From the NCBI RefSeq assembly GCF_000764305.2, contig NW_025935144.1, positions 1 through 64,000 on the forward strand: a DNA stretch of 64,000 nucleotides. The letters run 5' to 3'. Of the stretch, positions 42,362 to 55,145 are shown in pieces. Both the position numbers and the translations under genes were made by a program. The DNA comes from Hyalella azteca. Its lineage: Eukaryota; Arthropoda; Malacostraca; Amphipoda; Hyalellidae. Under the pieces are notes generated by a model. That model made no database searches. It was not told the origin of the DNA and was given only the letters and a program-made list of their open reading frames with translations. Within the stretch, counting starts at the first letter, position 1; the number at the start of each line of letters is the position of its first letter.

Positions 42362-42870
42362 AAAGATTGTGCACCAGGCAGCATAGAATGAAAGTTAATC
42401 AACCTAAACTATGATTTATTGCTTAAAAAAATATGATAGTTGTCACTAAAATATTCTTTTCTGTTGCAGGAATTTTTTTATGATCTGTTTCAACTTTCAG
42501 TGTTTGGTTATAGTGAATTCACTTGACAGTCTTGATCCAAGTATCCCAATTAAATTGGTGCAAAATTACATACAAGCCATTCTGACCTGTAAGCTTACTG
42601 CTTACAGATACAGAAGAAATGCTATATGGCTGCTGTCTGATTACTCTCATATGAAGCTTGCAGTGGACAAGGTTGAAGGCCATAGGTAGTCAGTGCAGAC
42701 AGTGCTCAGTGGCATGTCCATGGATCCGGTAGGCAGTAATATCAAATCATTAATACGGGAATGTATGGATATGGTAATATCATATCACTAAAGGAAAAAC
42801 AAGTAAAAATCACAGAAAATGTCATCTACATCATCTACAAAGGAAGAGGAGGACTTCAGAGTTAGGTATG
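42362..42870 (+). mobile_element. Fragment of pogo-like family C lacking the D passenger
   Basis: Matches element C around 8925-9060 and 10870-11380 (TTGTCACTAAAATATTC, AGCTTGCAGTGGACAAGG, AAACAAGTAAAAATCACWGA). Where C and C' carry a D element, this copy is continuous (GGATATGGTAATATCAT). Terminal repeats of family C are absent. A short frame RYRRNAIWLL...MKLAVDKV may be a decayed psq-type helix-turn-helix. Confidence 0.75.
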
Positions 42871-44930
42871 TCAGTAATGAACCAGTGCACTCTCATGTGC
42901 AGTGTGCACCTCTAAAAAAGGCTCTAATCTAAGAGTCAGTCAGTCTTGTTCATCCACAAATTGTTGAAGATTGAGATTAGGGGTAAGAACGTAAGATCAT
43001 CCAGGATTCCAGGGTCTGGGGGTACCAGTGCAGGCAGTGCTTACTGCTTGGATAGTATGATTGTGTTGAGACTACAAAGCAACATGAATCTCAATTTCCA
43101 AAATTAAATATTAATTTCTATTTTCTAGCTAGGCAGCTCCGTGCGCACCAACGTCCGTCGCCGGGGTGCGCAGCCGTCGGCGTAGACCAGCAAATTAACG
43201 CTCAAATCAGCCCTGGAGCCAACATCAACCATCTAAATGCTATAGATATTGACATCCTGGCACCTAAGCAGCTGTAGTCAATTGACCTATCTCAGTATAA
43301 TCTCACCACACGAACTTTAAACCAACACTGCTTCAGCACACAAGCTGCTACTCCACATAGTTACGGTCAATACGTTGTTCTCCAATGCTTTATAACCCAT
43401 ACCATCACTTCTTACACATGCTGTTATCCTAAGTGTCCGCTGACCACACTGCATTGTCGCAAATGTGAACTGTACCAAACGGTAATGCAGGTTAGACGGC
43501 ATGGGATAGAGCTGTTGGACGGTTTTCAATACGGCGTAGAGCGATTCTATTGGTGGCTTACTTCTCATTAGCTCGCTGGTTAATTTCCATGAAGGGGATT
43601 TGTACTATTGGCTTTTAACATATAATCCCTTAGTCTACTCTGCCCTTTAGCAGGCTTACGCATGGAAAGGAGGATGAAAGATATGCTGGTCTTGGAAGTT
43701 GGGCAATGCTGGCCTCTGGCATGCATCCCCGTCGCCGACCGCAGCTCGAACCGGAATTCACTTCAAAAGTTGAAAAATTTTGTACCTGCAGAATACATAT
43801 ACGTTCGACAATCATCCGGATACTACAATTCTGACTGAACTCTGAATGAACACCTCATTCATGGACCTCATGTGTCTCAACGCTACTGTAAAAACTTGAA
43901 AAACTGTGTTTACTTTCTCTTCTAAAATTATCATGCATGCATAACTGTGCTTGCAAATTTTAATGTTGTAAACTTTCCACCAATTGCGTAATTAGCGCAA
44001 AAGTTGTTTTGATATACTAAACCAAGGTAATCTGTCGTAATCAATTACAAGTAGTAATATGGTCAGTCAACTGACTATCTTGGTCTCACGGATCGCAAAA
44101 TCAGGTAAATCATGTTTTAACTATGAGTTTGATTATCTGTATGAATGTTAAAAAAAACTTTTATCAGAAATTAATACACAAAGAGTGCTGTGTTATAACC
44201 AAGTTTCTGTGAAAGATATACTACGTCAAATTGACCACAATTAAAGTTGACCACCGTAATCACGGTACTTTATCTAACCATAAAGGGGTAGCTTCGCATT
44301 GTAAAGAGCGCTCCTGCAAAATAGACTTCAACCGCGACCATGACAGAATCGATTCTGTGATATGTCATCATATGCTGCCTGATAAATATTTAGCTAGAGA
44401 AAAAATATGTACATATTGTTCTTCAAAACTCCGTCTAGGTTTTGCTAAATGCTGCTCCCACGGAGTTTTCAATTAGAAAACTCGTCAATTTTTATTAAAG
44501 TGCGATATAATCAGCAACAAACCTGTTCTATTCCATTGCACGCGATGTGCGTTTGTAGTATTACATCCTAATTTAGTTTTCATTAGTGACAGCATTTCAA
44601 TCACGTTCGGCCAAATTTCGACTTATAAATCCGTCGAGTTATATAGACCTGATCTCAGTGAATACGACTAATATAGGTGGAGCAAATTAAGCAAAGGTGT
44701 AATTTATCCGCATATATTTCAATCTTTATCGCAATCGCAATAAAGTGATTATTATAATAGGCTATAAGGCAGCACATTATGTCGCAAGCAAAAAATACTG
44801 AAACGATTTCTGCGATTTGGATTAGAAGTGATATTTATTAGCAGTAGCTTCAAAGTCTTGAACGTTGTAGCTCCCACCACATAGAACAATCTAAATGATT
44901 TTATGCAAAAATAACACATCAAGTGCAGCT
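42871..44930. other. No gene recognised
   Basis: Low-confidence open frames only (for example 43317-43568 -, 44231-44476 +). No family motifs seen. Confidence 0.4.
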
Positions 44931-44934
44931 TTGT

Positions 44935-44977
44935 CTGCATGCGCTCTCTGTCTGCATGCGCTCTCTGTCTGCATGCG
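44935..44977. repeat. 17-bp tandem repeat, about 2.5 units
   Basis: TCTGCATGCGCTCTCTG occurs twice followed by a partial third unit. Confidence 0.9.
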
Positions 44978-44980
44978 CAT

Positions 44981-45013
44981 TAACCACTGGGCCACCCTGC
45001 CCAGTGGTTAACT
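44981..45013. repeat. SINE 5' tips, head to head
   Basis: TTAACCACTGGGC and its inverse GCCCAGTGGTTAA are separated by CACCCT. The first is the reverse complement of the SINE start (GCAGGGTGGCCCAGTGGTTA); the second repeats its A-box part in + orientation. The SINE body is missing on both sides. Confidence 0.65.
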
Positions 45014-45465
45014 ATCAATAATTTATCAAGCATCATAACCCTATTAAGCGCATCTGAAAGACGTCATTATTTCCTAATATATGGAGTGATTTAACCTTTA
45101 CCTTAGTACCATGAGGTCCACCCAGGTACTATATTTTCCATACGGACACCACGTCCACGGCCACGCTGTACGCGCCACCTCCGATGGCTCATGTTGCCTG
45201 CTAGCGACATTGTATATAGACTATAGATTGATCCTGGCTGCCCTGGATTCAAACGTTGAACCGGCTACTCCTGTCTCAGTGCGCCAGGCAACTGGATTAC
45301 GGCAAGTCAAAAAGTCTAGAAGTAAAAGCGGGTGATGATTTAAATTAATCATCATCATTTAATTAAATGATGATGATGAAACATCCCTGGCCGACGGTTT
45401 CACTCGCTTTAATTTCTATGCTTTTTGGTTAGTGGATAAACGGGATGTTCTACAAATTAGGATAG
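45014..45465. other. Unassigned segment with a GATGAT palindrome
   Basis: An open frame (45111-45335) has no recognised match. At about 45335-45382 GATGATTTAAATTAATCATC and neighbouring ATGATGATG triplets form an inverted repeat, possibly the simple tail of two retroposons meeting. Confidence 0.35.
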
Positions 45466-45850
45466 CTAGACTGGCACTTGGGGCCTCCTGATGGACTGCA
45501 GTGGAGGCTTTGAGAGGAGATATGGGATGGAGCACGTTTAGAGAGAGAGAAAAATGAAAGCAGCATTGAGATATAAAGTACGACTGAAAAGAATGGATGA
45601 TGAACGTTGGAGCGAAAGATGTTCCTGTGAAACATGAGGGTGAGTAAATGGGAACGTAAGTACGTGTCATGCAATAGTACGTAAATTTATGTGAGTTACA
45701 CGAGACTTGGGTTTGCCCAATGCATAACAGACCAAAGGATGAATGGTTAATGACAGTACGGGGCATAACTGGGATAGAATGGGATGTCAAAGAATGGATG
45801 AAAGCAATAGAGAAGAAAGTGAAATTAAGTGGTCTAAGAGTATGAAAGCA
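45466..45850 (+). pseudogene. LINE ORF2 C-terminal region relic
   Basis: Fragments in shifting frames: AVEALRGDMGWSTFRER, KAALRYKVRLKRMDDERW, then HNRPKDEWLMTVRGITGIEWDVKEWMKAIEKK. The first two match the relic at 30770-31070. No catalytic block is included. Confidence 0.6.
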
Positions 45851-45867
45851 ACTAGCAAGGAATTGAA

Positions 45868-46075
45868 AGAACCCTGCTGACAGACCCACTAACATCACAA
45901 TCCATTCGTCTCCCGTTCTCTCATTCATCACACCATCAGCCCAACCCCTTTCATCCAACAAAACTATCATCGTTTCCAGTCGTTCTCTCCTATATGCTTC
46001 ACACTGCATCATCAGGTGTTCCACTGTTTACTTCTCGCCTTTATCACGTATGAAGCAGATATCTTCTCTTCTTTC
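45868..46075 (-). pseudogene. LINE C-terminal zinc-knuckle region, opposite strand
   Basis: The - strand reads CFIRDKGEK, stop, TVEHLMMQCEAYRRERLETM, then ERGWADGVMNERTGDEWI. The HLMMQC..YRRER pattern is typical of the last part of LINE ORF2. It faces the preceding relic tail to tail, so these are two pieces or one rearranged copy. Confidence 0.65.
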
Positions 46076-46561
46076 ATTCCACCTGTACGTCCGTGCATTC
46101 ACACTTTTAGCATTTGCTCTCTTGCAAAACATCAAGTCACCACCCCTAACGCCATCATTTATCCATTCATACTTGGGCATCTTTTCATCATTATACAGGT
46201 TGAGGCCATCCTTTGTAATAAATGTGTGACGCGTAGCAGCGAGTTGATTTAAAAACCTGACAACTGGACGTCTGTTTCAGTCTCCCCACGCGCCAAATCC
46301 AAATGCTCACTACCAGGTAGCCAGAAGGAAAAGTAATGTTCTCAATTATATAACGTGCAATATATGCGGCGCAAATACGACGTCGCATAACGTTTGGTAT
46401 TTGTACGTCAAGGGCGGACGCGTGAATGCAGTCAGCGAACTAAGCAGCGTGCATGGATCTTATAATCGAGTGACGCCCACCGCTTTTGATTGCTGCGGTG
46501 AAGCTGACAACGATGCTCAGTCGTAAGGAAACCCGTTAAACTTTCAGCACAATGTGCAGAC

Positions 46562-46601
46562 CATGGTTGAATTAATACATATTAATATTAATTCAACCAT
46601 G
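46562..46601. mobile_element. 40-bp minimal inverted-repeat element with 8-bp duplication
   Basis: CATGGTTGAATTAAT (46562-46576) is perfectly inverted at 46587-46601 around a 10-bp AT spacer. The outside is flanked by an exact 8-bp direct repeat GTGCAGAC at 46554-46561 and 46602-46609. The arrangement is that of a DNA transposon reduced to its two ends; 8 bp fits hAT or P-type duplications. Confidence 0.7.
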
Positions 46602-46609
46602 GTGCAGAC

Positions 46610-49600
46610 ATCCTAAACACTCCACGAAATGTTTTAGTTTCTGTAGCAGTGAATAATGACGATCTGGGGAGGCAGGGAAGTTTGACCGGCAGTTTTGTGT
46701 TACTGCTCGGATTATCAATCAGAAAATTACTTTTTACCGTGAGTAGAAATAAATGTGGTTCATGTGCAATTGTTTCATCTAGAGTAGGAGAAACGTCTAA
46801 ATTTAAGCATGCAGAAGATTGTTCATAACTTTTATTAGGTGGCGAATGCAAGGTGAAGTTCTATGAAAATTGAGTGAATGTCAATTTTGTTCGATTTTTG
46901 GTAAATTTTTTGAACAATAAAGCAAGTTGCTTTATTTCCAAATTAATTCTGCCGAGGACATTTTCTTATGACAAAACACAGAAAAAATCATTTTATTTTT
47001 CATGTCAGACGAAAAATAATTATGAATGAAAAACACAGTTTTTTTTATAAAACGAGAGACTTAGAGGAAATACAAGAAAGACCCACGGCAAAAGCATTAG
47101 TTACTGCAACAAAATTATTCGAAAATTTTTGACAAGACATGATTTAACAACGAAAACATCATTCCTCTCTCAATATTTCGATTATAACTTCATATGATTT
47201 CCATGAAAGGGCACAATAATATTAAGTGCGCGCAAACCATCTCCACCAGCTTTTGGTCTATTGGTGTGATGCATGCACAGAAATGTTGCCACATTGGCGT
47301 CCTTTATGTTGCATCCAAGACGGTGAACATTGAACACAGGCACTGCATTCGCTTTGGACGGAAATAGTAAATTCTGTTTCAAATAGCATTACTCAAACGA
47401 TTATTGAGAAAATAAATTATGAATCAGCGTTTGTTTAAGCCTGACTTTTTCCAAGTTTCTGCCCTCTACAAGTACCTAAAAGGGTATTAGATTTTAATTG
47501 CCCATATTCATACCATTAATAAAGTAATATTTTGTCGTACTCCTGCTCGCGTCATTTGGCACTCGGTGAGTGTTGGTCTAGCAGTCGTCATGATGCGTCA
47601 TAATAATAACAGTTGATAATATCAATAAAAAAATTCTCTAATGAGAGATCAGAATCCTATTCGCCACAAAAATGGAAAATTTTGAGTGCAAGGAGGCTAA
47701 ATGGTACTCATGAAGACTTTGCAATAGTAGCGATGTGATTCTTATTCACGATACGAGCCTATAAGCGGTTATGCTACGGCCATGCTTAACTTTAGAATGC
47801 TCATGCGGTGGCTGTGGCCATGACAACATACATTTACAGGATGCTATGCTCTTTAGCGGAGTTACCTATGAAAAAAATTATGTAGTGAAGTGTGAATTTG
47901 CAATTTGGGCTGTACAGAAGAGAAAAAACTTAAATGCCCTAGCTTTATTTATTTATTTTTTATTTGTTCTATTGCGGACCATAGAGCCTCAACGGAAGCT
48001 CCAATTACAGTAGAGAGTGAGTGACACCGACTCATCTTTAACGACTTGCGAGGAGGCAGAGTGTACGTCTCGAAAGTAGTTTGTGATTATATTCAGTTGG
48101 GTCTTCTCGTCAGCTACAAATTCATCGGAGTATAGATCACACACATTCCATTTGTATTTTATTGAAGTAAAATCAGCAATCACTTTGGAGTTTGTACACA
48201 TAAGAGATAGATCAGAGGGAGACGTCCGCTGAGGATTGGAGCGTATAGTCAATAACCTTTGTACATAAAACAACTAATTCCTGGTAAGCTCCGGTCTGCT
48301 ATACAATTACTTCCGTAATGTCGGTATTCCCGCTATTTTTTCATAACGACAAATTCCATGGATCGTTCAACCCCATAATAAGAAAAATTCGAATATTTCA
48401 TGTAGGTAAATTTATAAAGGGTAGGACCATATTGTCGAAGTAATTGTTGAATATACTTCTCTGGCTCTCTCATGTTATTGCAAATGATATAATATTCGTA
48501 ATATGACTAACAGATGTTCTTAAGTAACCGATCTTCATACGAGTATGAATGATTTTTTATTCATTTGTTTCATTGCGACACGCTCTGCTTCATTAATATT
48601 GTGACAAAAACGTGTGACTTATTTTTGGAATAAATATTTGTCAGTAATTTGTACATAAGGTATTGTAAATATCGAATTGGAAAATTATTGCAGTTACGGT
48701 ACATAATTCAAAGAAGCAAATTCTTTGTGCGATGTTCTTACTAGCAGGGATCAATATATGTTGCATATGAATCGTTCTCAGACATATGAATATGAATAAA
48801 TCGTTTAACTTGATATTCGTCTGTCTTATCAATCACATTTTTAAAAATATTGTATAGTTTATATAAAGTTCTTCAACTCACACAACGCCTGCACTTGGTT
48901 GAAATTAATAAATAATCTTAAACATATGGCGCCATCATGTACAAGTTTCAACAAAACAAGTTTCAAATTCATAACGTTCTTAGTTTTTTATTTATTAACA
49001 AATTAAAAGGGTTACTTAATTCTGAAACACCCTGTATAACATGTAATACTTACATGGTTCAACCTTGAGTTGAACCAGAGTATTGAAAACGCTCAGATTA
49101 GTTGGGAACACCACTTAAACTTGAATCTAGCATTTTTCATTCAAATGTTTCGTGCAATGATTTGAATTTAACATGCCCAATTTCATAATTTATATCATAT
49201 GCGTTCGAAACTGCGGGTTCTTAGGTTCTTCGCAAGCATTAATTGTGAAGGTCGAGGGCGTGACTTGGGTCGAGGGACCTGAATTGTTCAGGAGAGACTG
49301 GCGGCTGTGATCTGCCGTCATGATAATGGTTCTCATTTATTTCTCACAGCATTAAAAATTTTATATATCATTCATTTATATGATGTATTGTTTGTATGTT
49401 ATTGTAATTGCTCCGTTTATAACAGTTATGGTCAATTCTGTCATACCATAAAAACAAAAGTTCTATTGCATTGAAGCACAAATAAAATATATTATATTAA
49501 CGCTGGGCACTTACAAAAATTTAGAGATTATTAGCTTTCAGTCACCATTTGTGTCAGGATCATCAAAAATATCTCATACGGCCCAGCGGGACTTACTTCT

Positions 49601-52600
49601 GGATTTTCGGGTTAAAAAAGATAATTTCACTTGAAAAGGCCCCACTATATGGCCTGTTATTGTGCCTGTTATTGTGGGGAAAGGCCTGTTATTGTGCGGA
49701 AATAGTGTTTTTGACCTGTCCTTGATGGTGCGATGGGGCATTTCACAGGTGGTATGTGAACATTGTCAGGATATACGCCAGTTTTAGGAAGTTAATTTTT
49801 GTTCACACACAAGGTTTACTCGTGCAATGTACAGCTTGACGCGAGAAGCTGTCAACGGATTGCAACTTTTGCCCCGATCCCCCAGCCACAACGGCTTACC
49901 CTTAAATTCAAACGGTACATTCAGTCAATGTGCAAATTATTAGTGCAGTAAAAAAAAACACTATGCAACTAATAACTCTTATGACAGGCTAGTATATATG
50001 AGTTTATTGGTGGAAAGCACCTCACACCTCGTCGTATGCCACGACTGGACAGAGGCTCCTCTCCCCCCCCCCAAAAAAAAGAAATAATGTTATAGAAAAT
50101 TCTGCGAGCCACTGCTATCTAATAGTTAGGAGGCTCATCTCTTTCTATTTGACTCTTCCCAATTACCTATTCAAATTATATGCCCGGCCTAGGTCATCAA
50201 GCTCCGCATATTTCAAACACCTTTAATATGGCATCAGGCTTTAAATGTACCGGAACAGAGACAGGGTCAATGAATTAATAAGAAAACTATGCTGATTAAA
50301 TTACCACGTTCAATGCCCATTTGCTGTCATTGCATTAGAACTTTAGTTTCAATTTCAACAGAATTAGGCCCAAGTGTACGGGTCGCTGTAGAATCTTGAG
50401 TGATATTTTGATACTACATAAGTAACACCATTTTATTTCGCTAGATCTATTTCATATTTAAAACATACATAACTAAATTACATCTTGCATGGTATGAACG
50501 TAGAGCGTATACCCGTGCATCAGTACAGTGGAGGCGAGCATGACCAACGAATACACGAGAAAAGATTGATGTATTAATGGTACCTGAATGTGAATGCAAA
50601 TATTACGGCAACATTTTCCTCGCTGTTTTAAGGAAAATTTTTCAGGAATCAGATAGTGGAAAATTGTGAAAAATATAACAAGTATGAGCTGCTCTGAAGT
50701 TTAAGTTGAAAAGGAAATAATGATAGTCAAAAAATAAATTTTTGACTTAACGAACAAGTCCTATAAGTTTCAGTGAGATTGCCATGATCTGTATATACGA
50801 GTATTAGATGGATATTTTGTAGTCAGTTAAAGATATTCATCAACATTTGGCAAGTATTCCATACCAGTATCGTCCAGCTCATTTCACCATTAAACTCAGA
50901 ATGGCAATGATAAGAATGTTGGCTTCCGCACCGATTTTCTTACATTAATTAATACAGTAATCAATACTTTTGAGAATATTATGTAAGCAAATAATTAAAA
51001 GCGATTAAGATATCTGCTGGTTACCACCTCAACTCACGCATGGCCTCGTACAATAATTAAATATTGGATCCAATTTTGTGGCCAGTGCAATGCAGAACTT
51101 ATGAGAAAGTGCTCACACACGCAACAAATATCATAACAGTGACATGTAACCCGACAATATTACTGGATAACCACGATAACGAATTGTTTGAGTTCAACTA
51201 TTTAGCACAGAGATATCCACATCTTGCTCACTAGTGAACCTGGTCTTTTAGTTGCCGTGAGCTTCTCCATCCTGCCTAAGACTTATTACTTAGAGTGCTA
51301 AATAAGTAACCTAATCAAGCGCTATCCTTCACTCATTACAAATAGAGTCGCCGGCACAAGAAAGGCCCCGGACTTTACACGTGGCGAATGCATTCAAGTG
51401 GCGTTTGTCTGACTTGAAGACAAAGGCTGTGCACTGATATGTTTTTTTTTTATTATTCATGAATTTGAATTGTCTGGTACTTTTTAAATCTTGCCATTAT
51501 TTTGACACGTGCGAGTAATTTCTTTGTCATCCACATGCCCGTGAACGGAGTACAATTGTTTTTGATTACTGCAAGTTATTCGAATTGGCAACAGCAAAAG
51601 TACGTGACGCTCTTGAGTTCTTCAATTAGGTATTATAACTGTAGGCAGATCCATGATCCAAAATTCAGCCTTACTATGACACAAGAAATTATTCATTCAG
51701 AGGTTTAATGTATTAATTATTGCACTTATATTAAGTAATGAACAGATAGAATAATCGAGTATTGTCTACAATTGAGTAACGAAAAGTAGAATTAGAATAA
51801 AGAAATTATAATTATTTGAACGATAGCTTTTATTTATGTATTTTTGGTTATATAATTTCAATTGATATTTTGATTTCAATCATCGTTTTTAAATTAAAAA
51901 ACTACATGAGTAACTATAAATAAATAAAAATTCGGAAGATGCAAATTAAATATAATGGATTAATTAACAAATAAATGCTTGAAAAAGCATCGAATTGGGT
52001 TAAACGAAAAAGTTGATAAATATAGGGTATAACTTGATTGAGGTATTTAGTGAAAATAGTGAAACTTATTTTCTAAATGCTCTGTTATCCAAAAAATATC
52101 CTTGTACTTCTTTCAAAGTCAAGAACATAGGAATAATAAATGTCGGATAAACATTATACATATGAGACTCACAAAAATGAGTCAACAAGTGAATGTTCAC
52201 TCCCACTTGAGATTGAAATTCAAGCATAAATACATGACATGAAATCGCAGTAAAAATTATTATGACGCTCTAATATTTTTCCAGTTTGACAATAAGTTAA
52301 GCAGCGAGCTTGACTTCTCAGGTTACTTGAAGCCTAAATGAACAGGAGAGTAAAACACAATTGCCGTCAGGAATCATAACTATTCAGGAAATAATTCCAC
52401 TCAATTTCCTAGGCGTCTGCCAAGAACCGCACGAAATAGATTGTTGAGTGAACTATAATTTTCTTTGCAAACGGGGTTTCATCAACCGTTTTACTTGTTG
52501 AACGAATAGATCAATCGATAATTTGTTCTTTACATCGATCCAGAGACGGCGCAGCTCTGGGCCATAAATTTATCTATTCAATTAGCCATGGCACCAAGCC

Positions 52601-53160
52601 TAACCTCAGCATGCAATAGCTACACTCCGTCTCAAAGCTACAAAGCAGCAGAGAAATCGCTAAAAGAGAGATCACGTCCCAACTGCTCAAAGTCAAAGTA
52701 CTGTAAGTCCATAGTCGTTGCAACTTGCTTATCAAGGCGGTACATCGAAAGCCTTTAACCCAGCAGGTCCGATTTCCACCTTGCCCTGACCCTCCACCCT
52801 CTAGCAACCAATAACAGGCTCTTAACCTCCTAACTTGCCCCGCCTCTCCACCTTCAACTCGCACACGGAAAGGTTAATGTAGTGCGAAGTCGGGAAAAGT
52901 TGGTTGCCGACATGCACCTCAGACCTGAGCAAGACCATATTATCCTCCAGTTGTCTTCATTTTTGCTACAAGCCATAAATTAATTATGCCCTCTGGGCAT
53001 AAGGTTGGAGTTGCGTGTCATTTTGACCCGAAGCAAACAGGAGGGCCCGAAGCACCAAGCAGGCCGGTATAAATTTTTGATCATCAATGGCAGGCACAGG
53101 CCATACCACTGATACCAGTCAGAAATGATACATCAAATAGACTGTCATGCTCGTTGATTA
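46610..53160. other. Long AT-rich stretch with no gene recognised
   Basis: About 6.5 kb. I found no exon with a known motif, no RNA gene and no full element. A solo TIR-like sequence (TCTGAAACACCCTGTATA, about 49020-49038) resembles mariner-type ends. The - frame at 52574-52864 is open for 96 codons but has no recognisable feature. Confidence 0.4.
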
Positions 53161-53163
53161 TCG

Positions 53164-53247
53164 GAGACTACGCTAGATCAAACCTAAACGACACCAAGTA
53201 CACACCGGTGTGCATAGTTGAACATCTGAGACTACGCTAGACCAAAC
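53164..53247. repeat. Short direct repeats beside a piggyBac-like end
   Basis: GAGACTACGCTAGAYCAAAC occurs at 53164 and 53229, period about 65 bp. The second unit abuts the TTAA of the next element. Confidence 0.7.
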
Positions 53248-53251
53248 TTAA

Positions 53252-53495
53252 CTTTTCGCGGGTAAGTGTCCTTATATGGTCCATCAAATCTGTCCATATA
53301 TGGTCAAATCCGGTTTGTGTTTGATACTAAGTTATCATGCCTGTGCAAATCATTAATTATCTGACAGTTCTTCCATACATAGCATCATCGCCTACCTTAA
53401 TTGTTAAAAAATGTAAAGTGTGAGCATTTAAATGAAAGTTTTGACTAGAACAATGAGATTGATGCTCTTTCCGCATTTTTTAAAGACGGAAGTAG
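53252..53495. mobile_element. PiggyBac-like fragment, same family as 20414-22663
   Basis: After TTAA (53248-53251) comes CTTTTCGCGGGTAAG, close to the right terminal repeat of the intron copy. The next 230 bp match that copy inverted, including TCAGATAATTARTGAT and GCGGAAAGAGC. The other end is missing. Confidence 0.75.
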
Positions 53496-53900
53496 TGATA
53501 TTTCTTCACTGAATTAATGTAACTTAATGAAATTGAATTTAATTGAAGCTTGAAAGTTATTCTTTACAATTTAATTGTATTGGAATTTTTCAACGTAATA
53601 AAATATTTAATGGAAATTTTCTCCTTAAATATGCAAAAATTTCTTCTTTTCTCTTCTTGTTTCAGAAATGAAAATTACTTCAAATTTTTATGCTTCCCCG
53701 CAAAAGAGAATTGAACAGACCGGTATGAATTTTTGAGAAAATTTTACTACGGAATATTAATTATGGTTCGAAAGCTGGCAGTCTTTAGGCAAGTATACAG
53801 TTAATTAACTGTATCTTTATTAACGCCATTCCAGTCCTGATAATTCATTCAATTGTCCATGCGAACGCGAACAGAGAAGAAAACGCTGGTGCCAATGAGG

Positions 53901-54145
53901 GCAGGGTGGCCCTGTGGTTACTGCTCAGTGTACCAGGATCAGACGAGAGGTTAGCGTTCGATCCTTGCTCTGTGCGACAGTTTCTGGTCAGAATCGGTGA
54001 GGCGGCCGGGCGGTTAAGCAAAGCAACATTGCATGGGGCAGTGAGTTGCGCTGCGCGTTCGAGACTGCAACAAGCTGTGAGTGTTCTACGATGTTAGGAA
54101 TTGGCGACAGGCATACGGCCTAATAAACGTTGAAACCGCTATTAT
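53901..54145 (+). repeat. tRNA-derived SINE, copy 2
   Basis: Same family and orientation as 39951-40195: GCAGGGTGGCCCTGTGGTTA start, GTTCGATCCTTG B box, GGCCGGGCGGTTAA and CGGCCTAATAAACG body. The copies differ by scattered substitutions and small indels, so neither is recent. Confidence 0.88.
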
Positions 54146-54639
54146 GAAGGACTTAACCCCAGATTTTACATTTGCAATTATACGGAATATTTCATCCAAT
54201 GATAGGAGAATCCGCCTGTACGTCGGTACGTGTAAGAAAGATTTTAGAAGTGGTAGATTTTTGTAGCGAAATCTAAGTTCTCAAGAAACAAAACAATAGC
54301 GTCAATGTCACGACTCTGGAATAACGAGAGGGTCATAGTTCATATCTTCATGTATCAAGCGCCTTCTACTTAATAGTTCAGAACAATTACGGGCCTCCTT
54401 AATAACAAATTATATCCTTCTTGGTTCATTAAGGCTTTAAAGTTAACAGAATAAATCATTCTGAGAAATATTGATATATTAAAGAAAATATATATATATT
54501 TAAAAAATTGAAAAGGTAATTTTTTAATTTTCGAAAATTAGATAAGAAATTCATTGTACATCTGTAAGATTGGAGATGCTGGATTCTTTGGAAGTGTTGT
54601 CTTTAAAAAGTAGTTTTTAAACGTATATTATTTATACAA

Positions 54640-55060
54640 AGTTTCGTTGAAATCTGTTCTGTATTTTAGAAGAAATTTCTTGATCGCCGCGAATTTAAGC
54701 GATAAATTACCCGGCGATACGGGCCGAATATAAGGAAGTGTGAAATCAAGAATGACGGTGAAATGAAAAAAACTCGCAAACGAAGGTAAAATCGAAAAAA
54801 ATTTATAAGCTAAAAATCACCGCTTGGTAGTTAGGAATGTATATTCAAAATTTCGTTCAAATCTGTTCAATAGTTTGGAAGAAATTCTCTGATCAATGCG
54901 AATTTTGGCCTGTTTCGCAAGATACGCGCAACTCACGAATGAAGGTGAAATTTAAAAAAAATTACTAGCTAAACATCACCGTTAGGTTCTGATGAATGCG
55001 TGTTCCAAGTTTCATAGAGCTGCGTTAATCTTTTAAAATTTCAGCGTACTAAATTTCAAG
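54640..55060. repeat. Decayed array built on a TTCGTTCAAATCTGTTCA unit, part 1
   Basis: The block TTTCGTTSAAATCTGTTC followed by GAAGAAATT and a CGAATTT block recurs at 54645 and 54850, with a weaker third at 55010. Related units are at 56205, 56370 and 56525. Spacing is 160-205 bp. Confidence 0.6.
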
Positions 55061-55079
55061 AGAGTGGCGTATGTCTGTG

Positions 55080-55145
55080 GGGGGCGCTAGAAATTCACTA
55101 GGGGGTCAAAGGGGGCGCCAGCCTGAAAAAGTTTGGGAACCACTG
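55080..55145. mobile_element. hAT-like right end (GTTTGGGAACCACTG)
   Basis: The segment ends GTTTGGGAACCACTG; its reverse complement CAGTGGTTCCCAAAC is a common start of hAT elements in animals. The matching left end was not found. Confidence 0.55.

Noticed and set aside
43130..43200. GC-rich patch as a possible exon
   Set aside because: No splice-flanked frame with recognisable content could be found.
52574..52864. 96-codon - strand ORF as a gene
   Set aside because: No motif, no splice context, and a composition that fits chance opening in a GC-richer patch.
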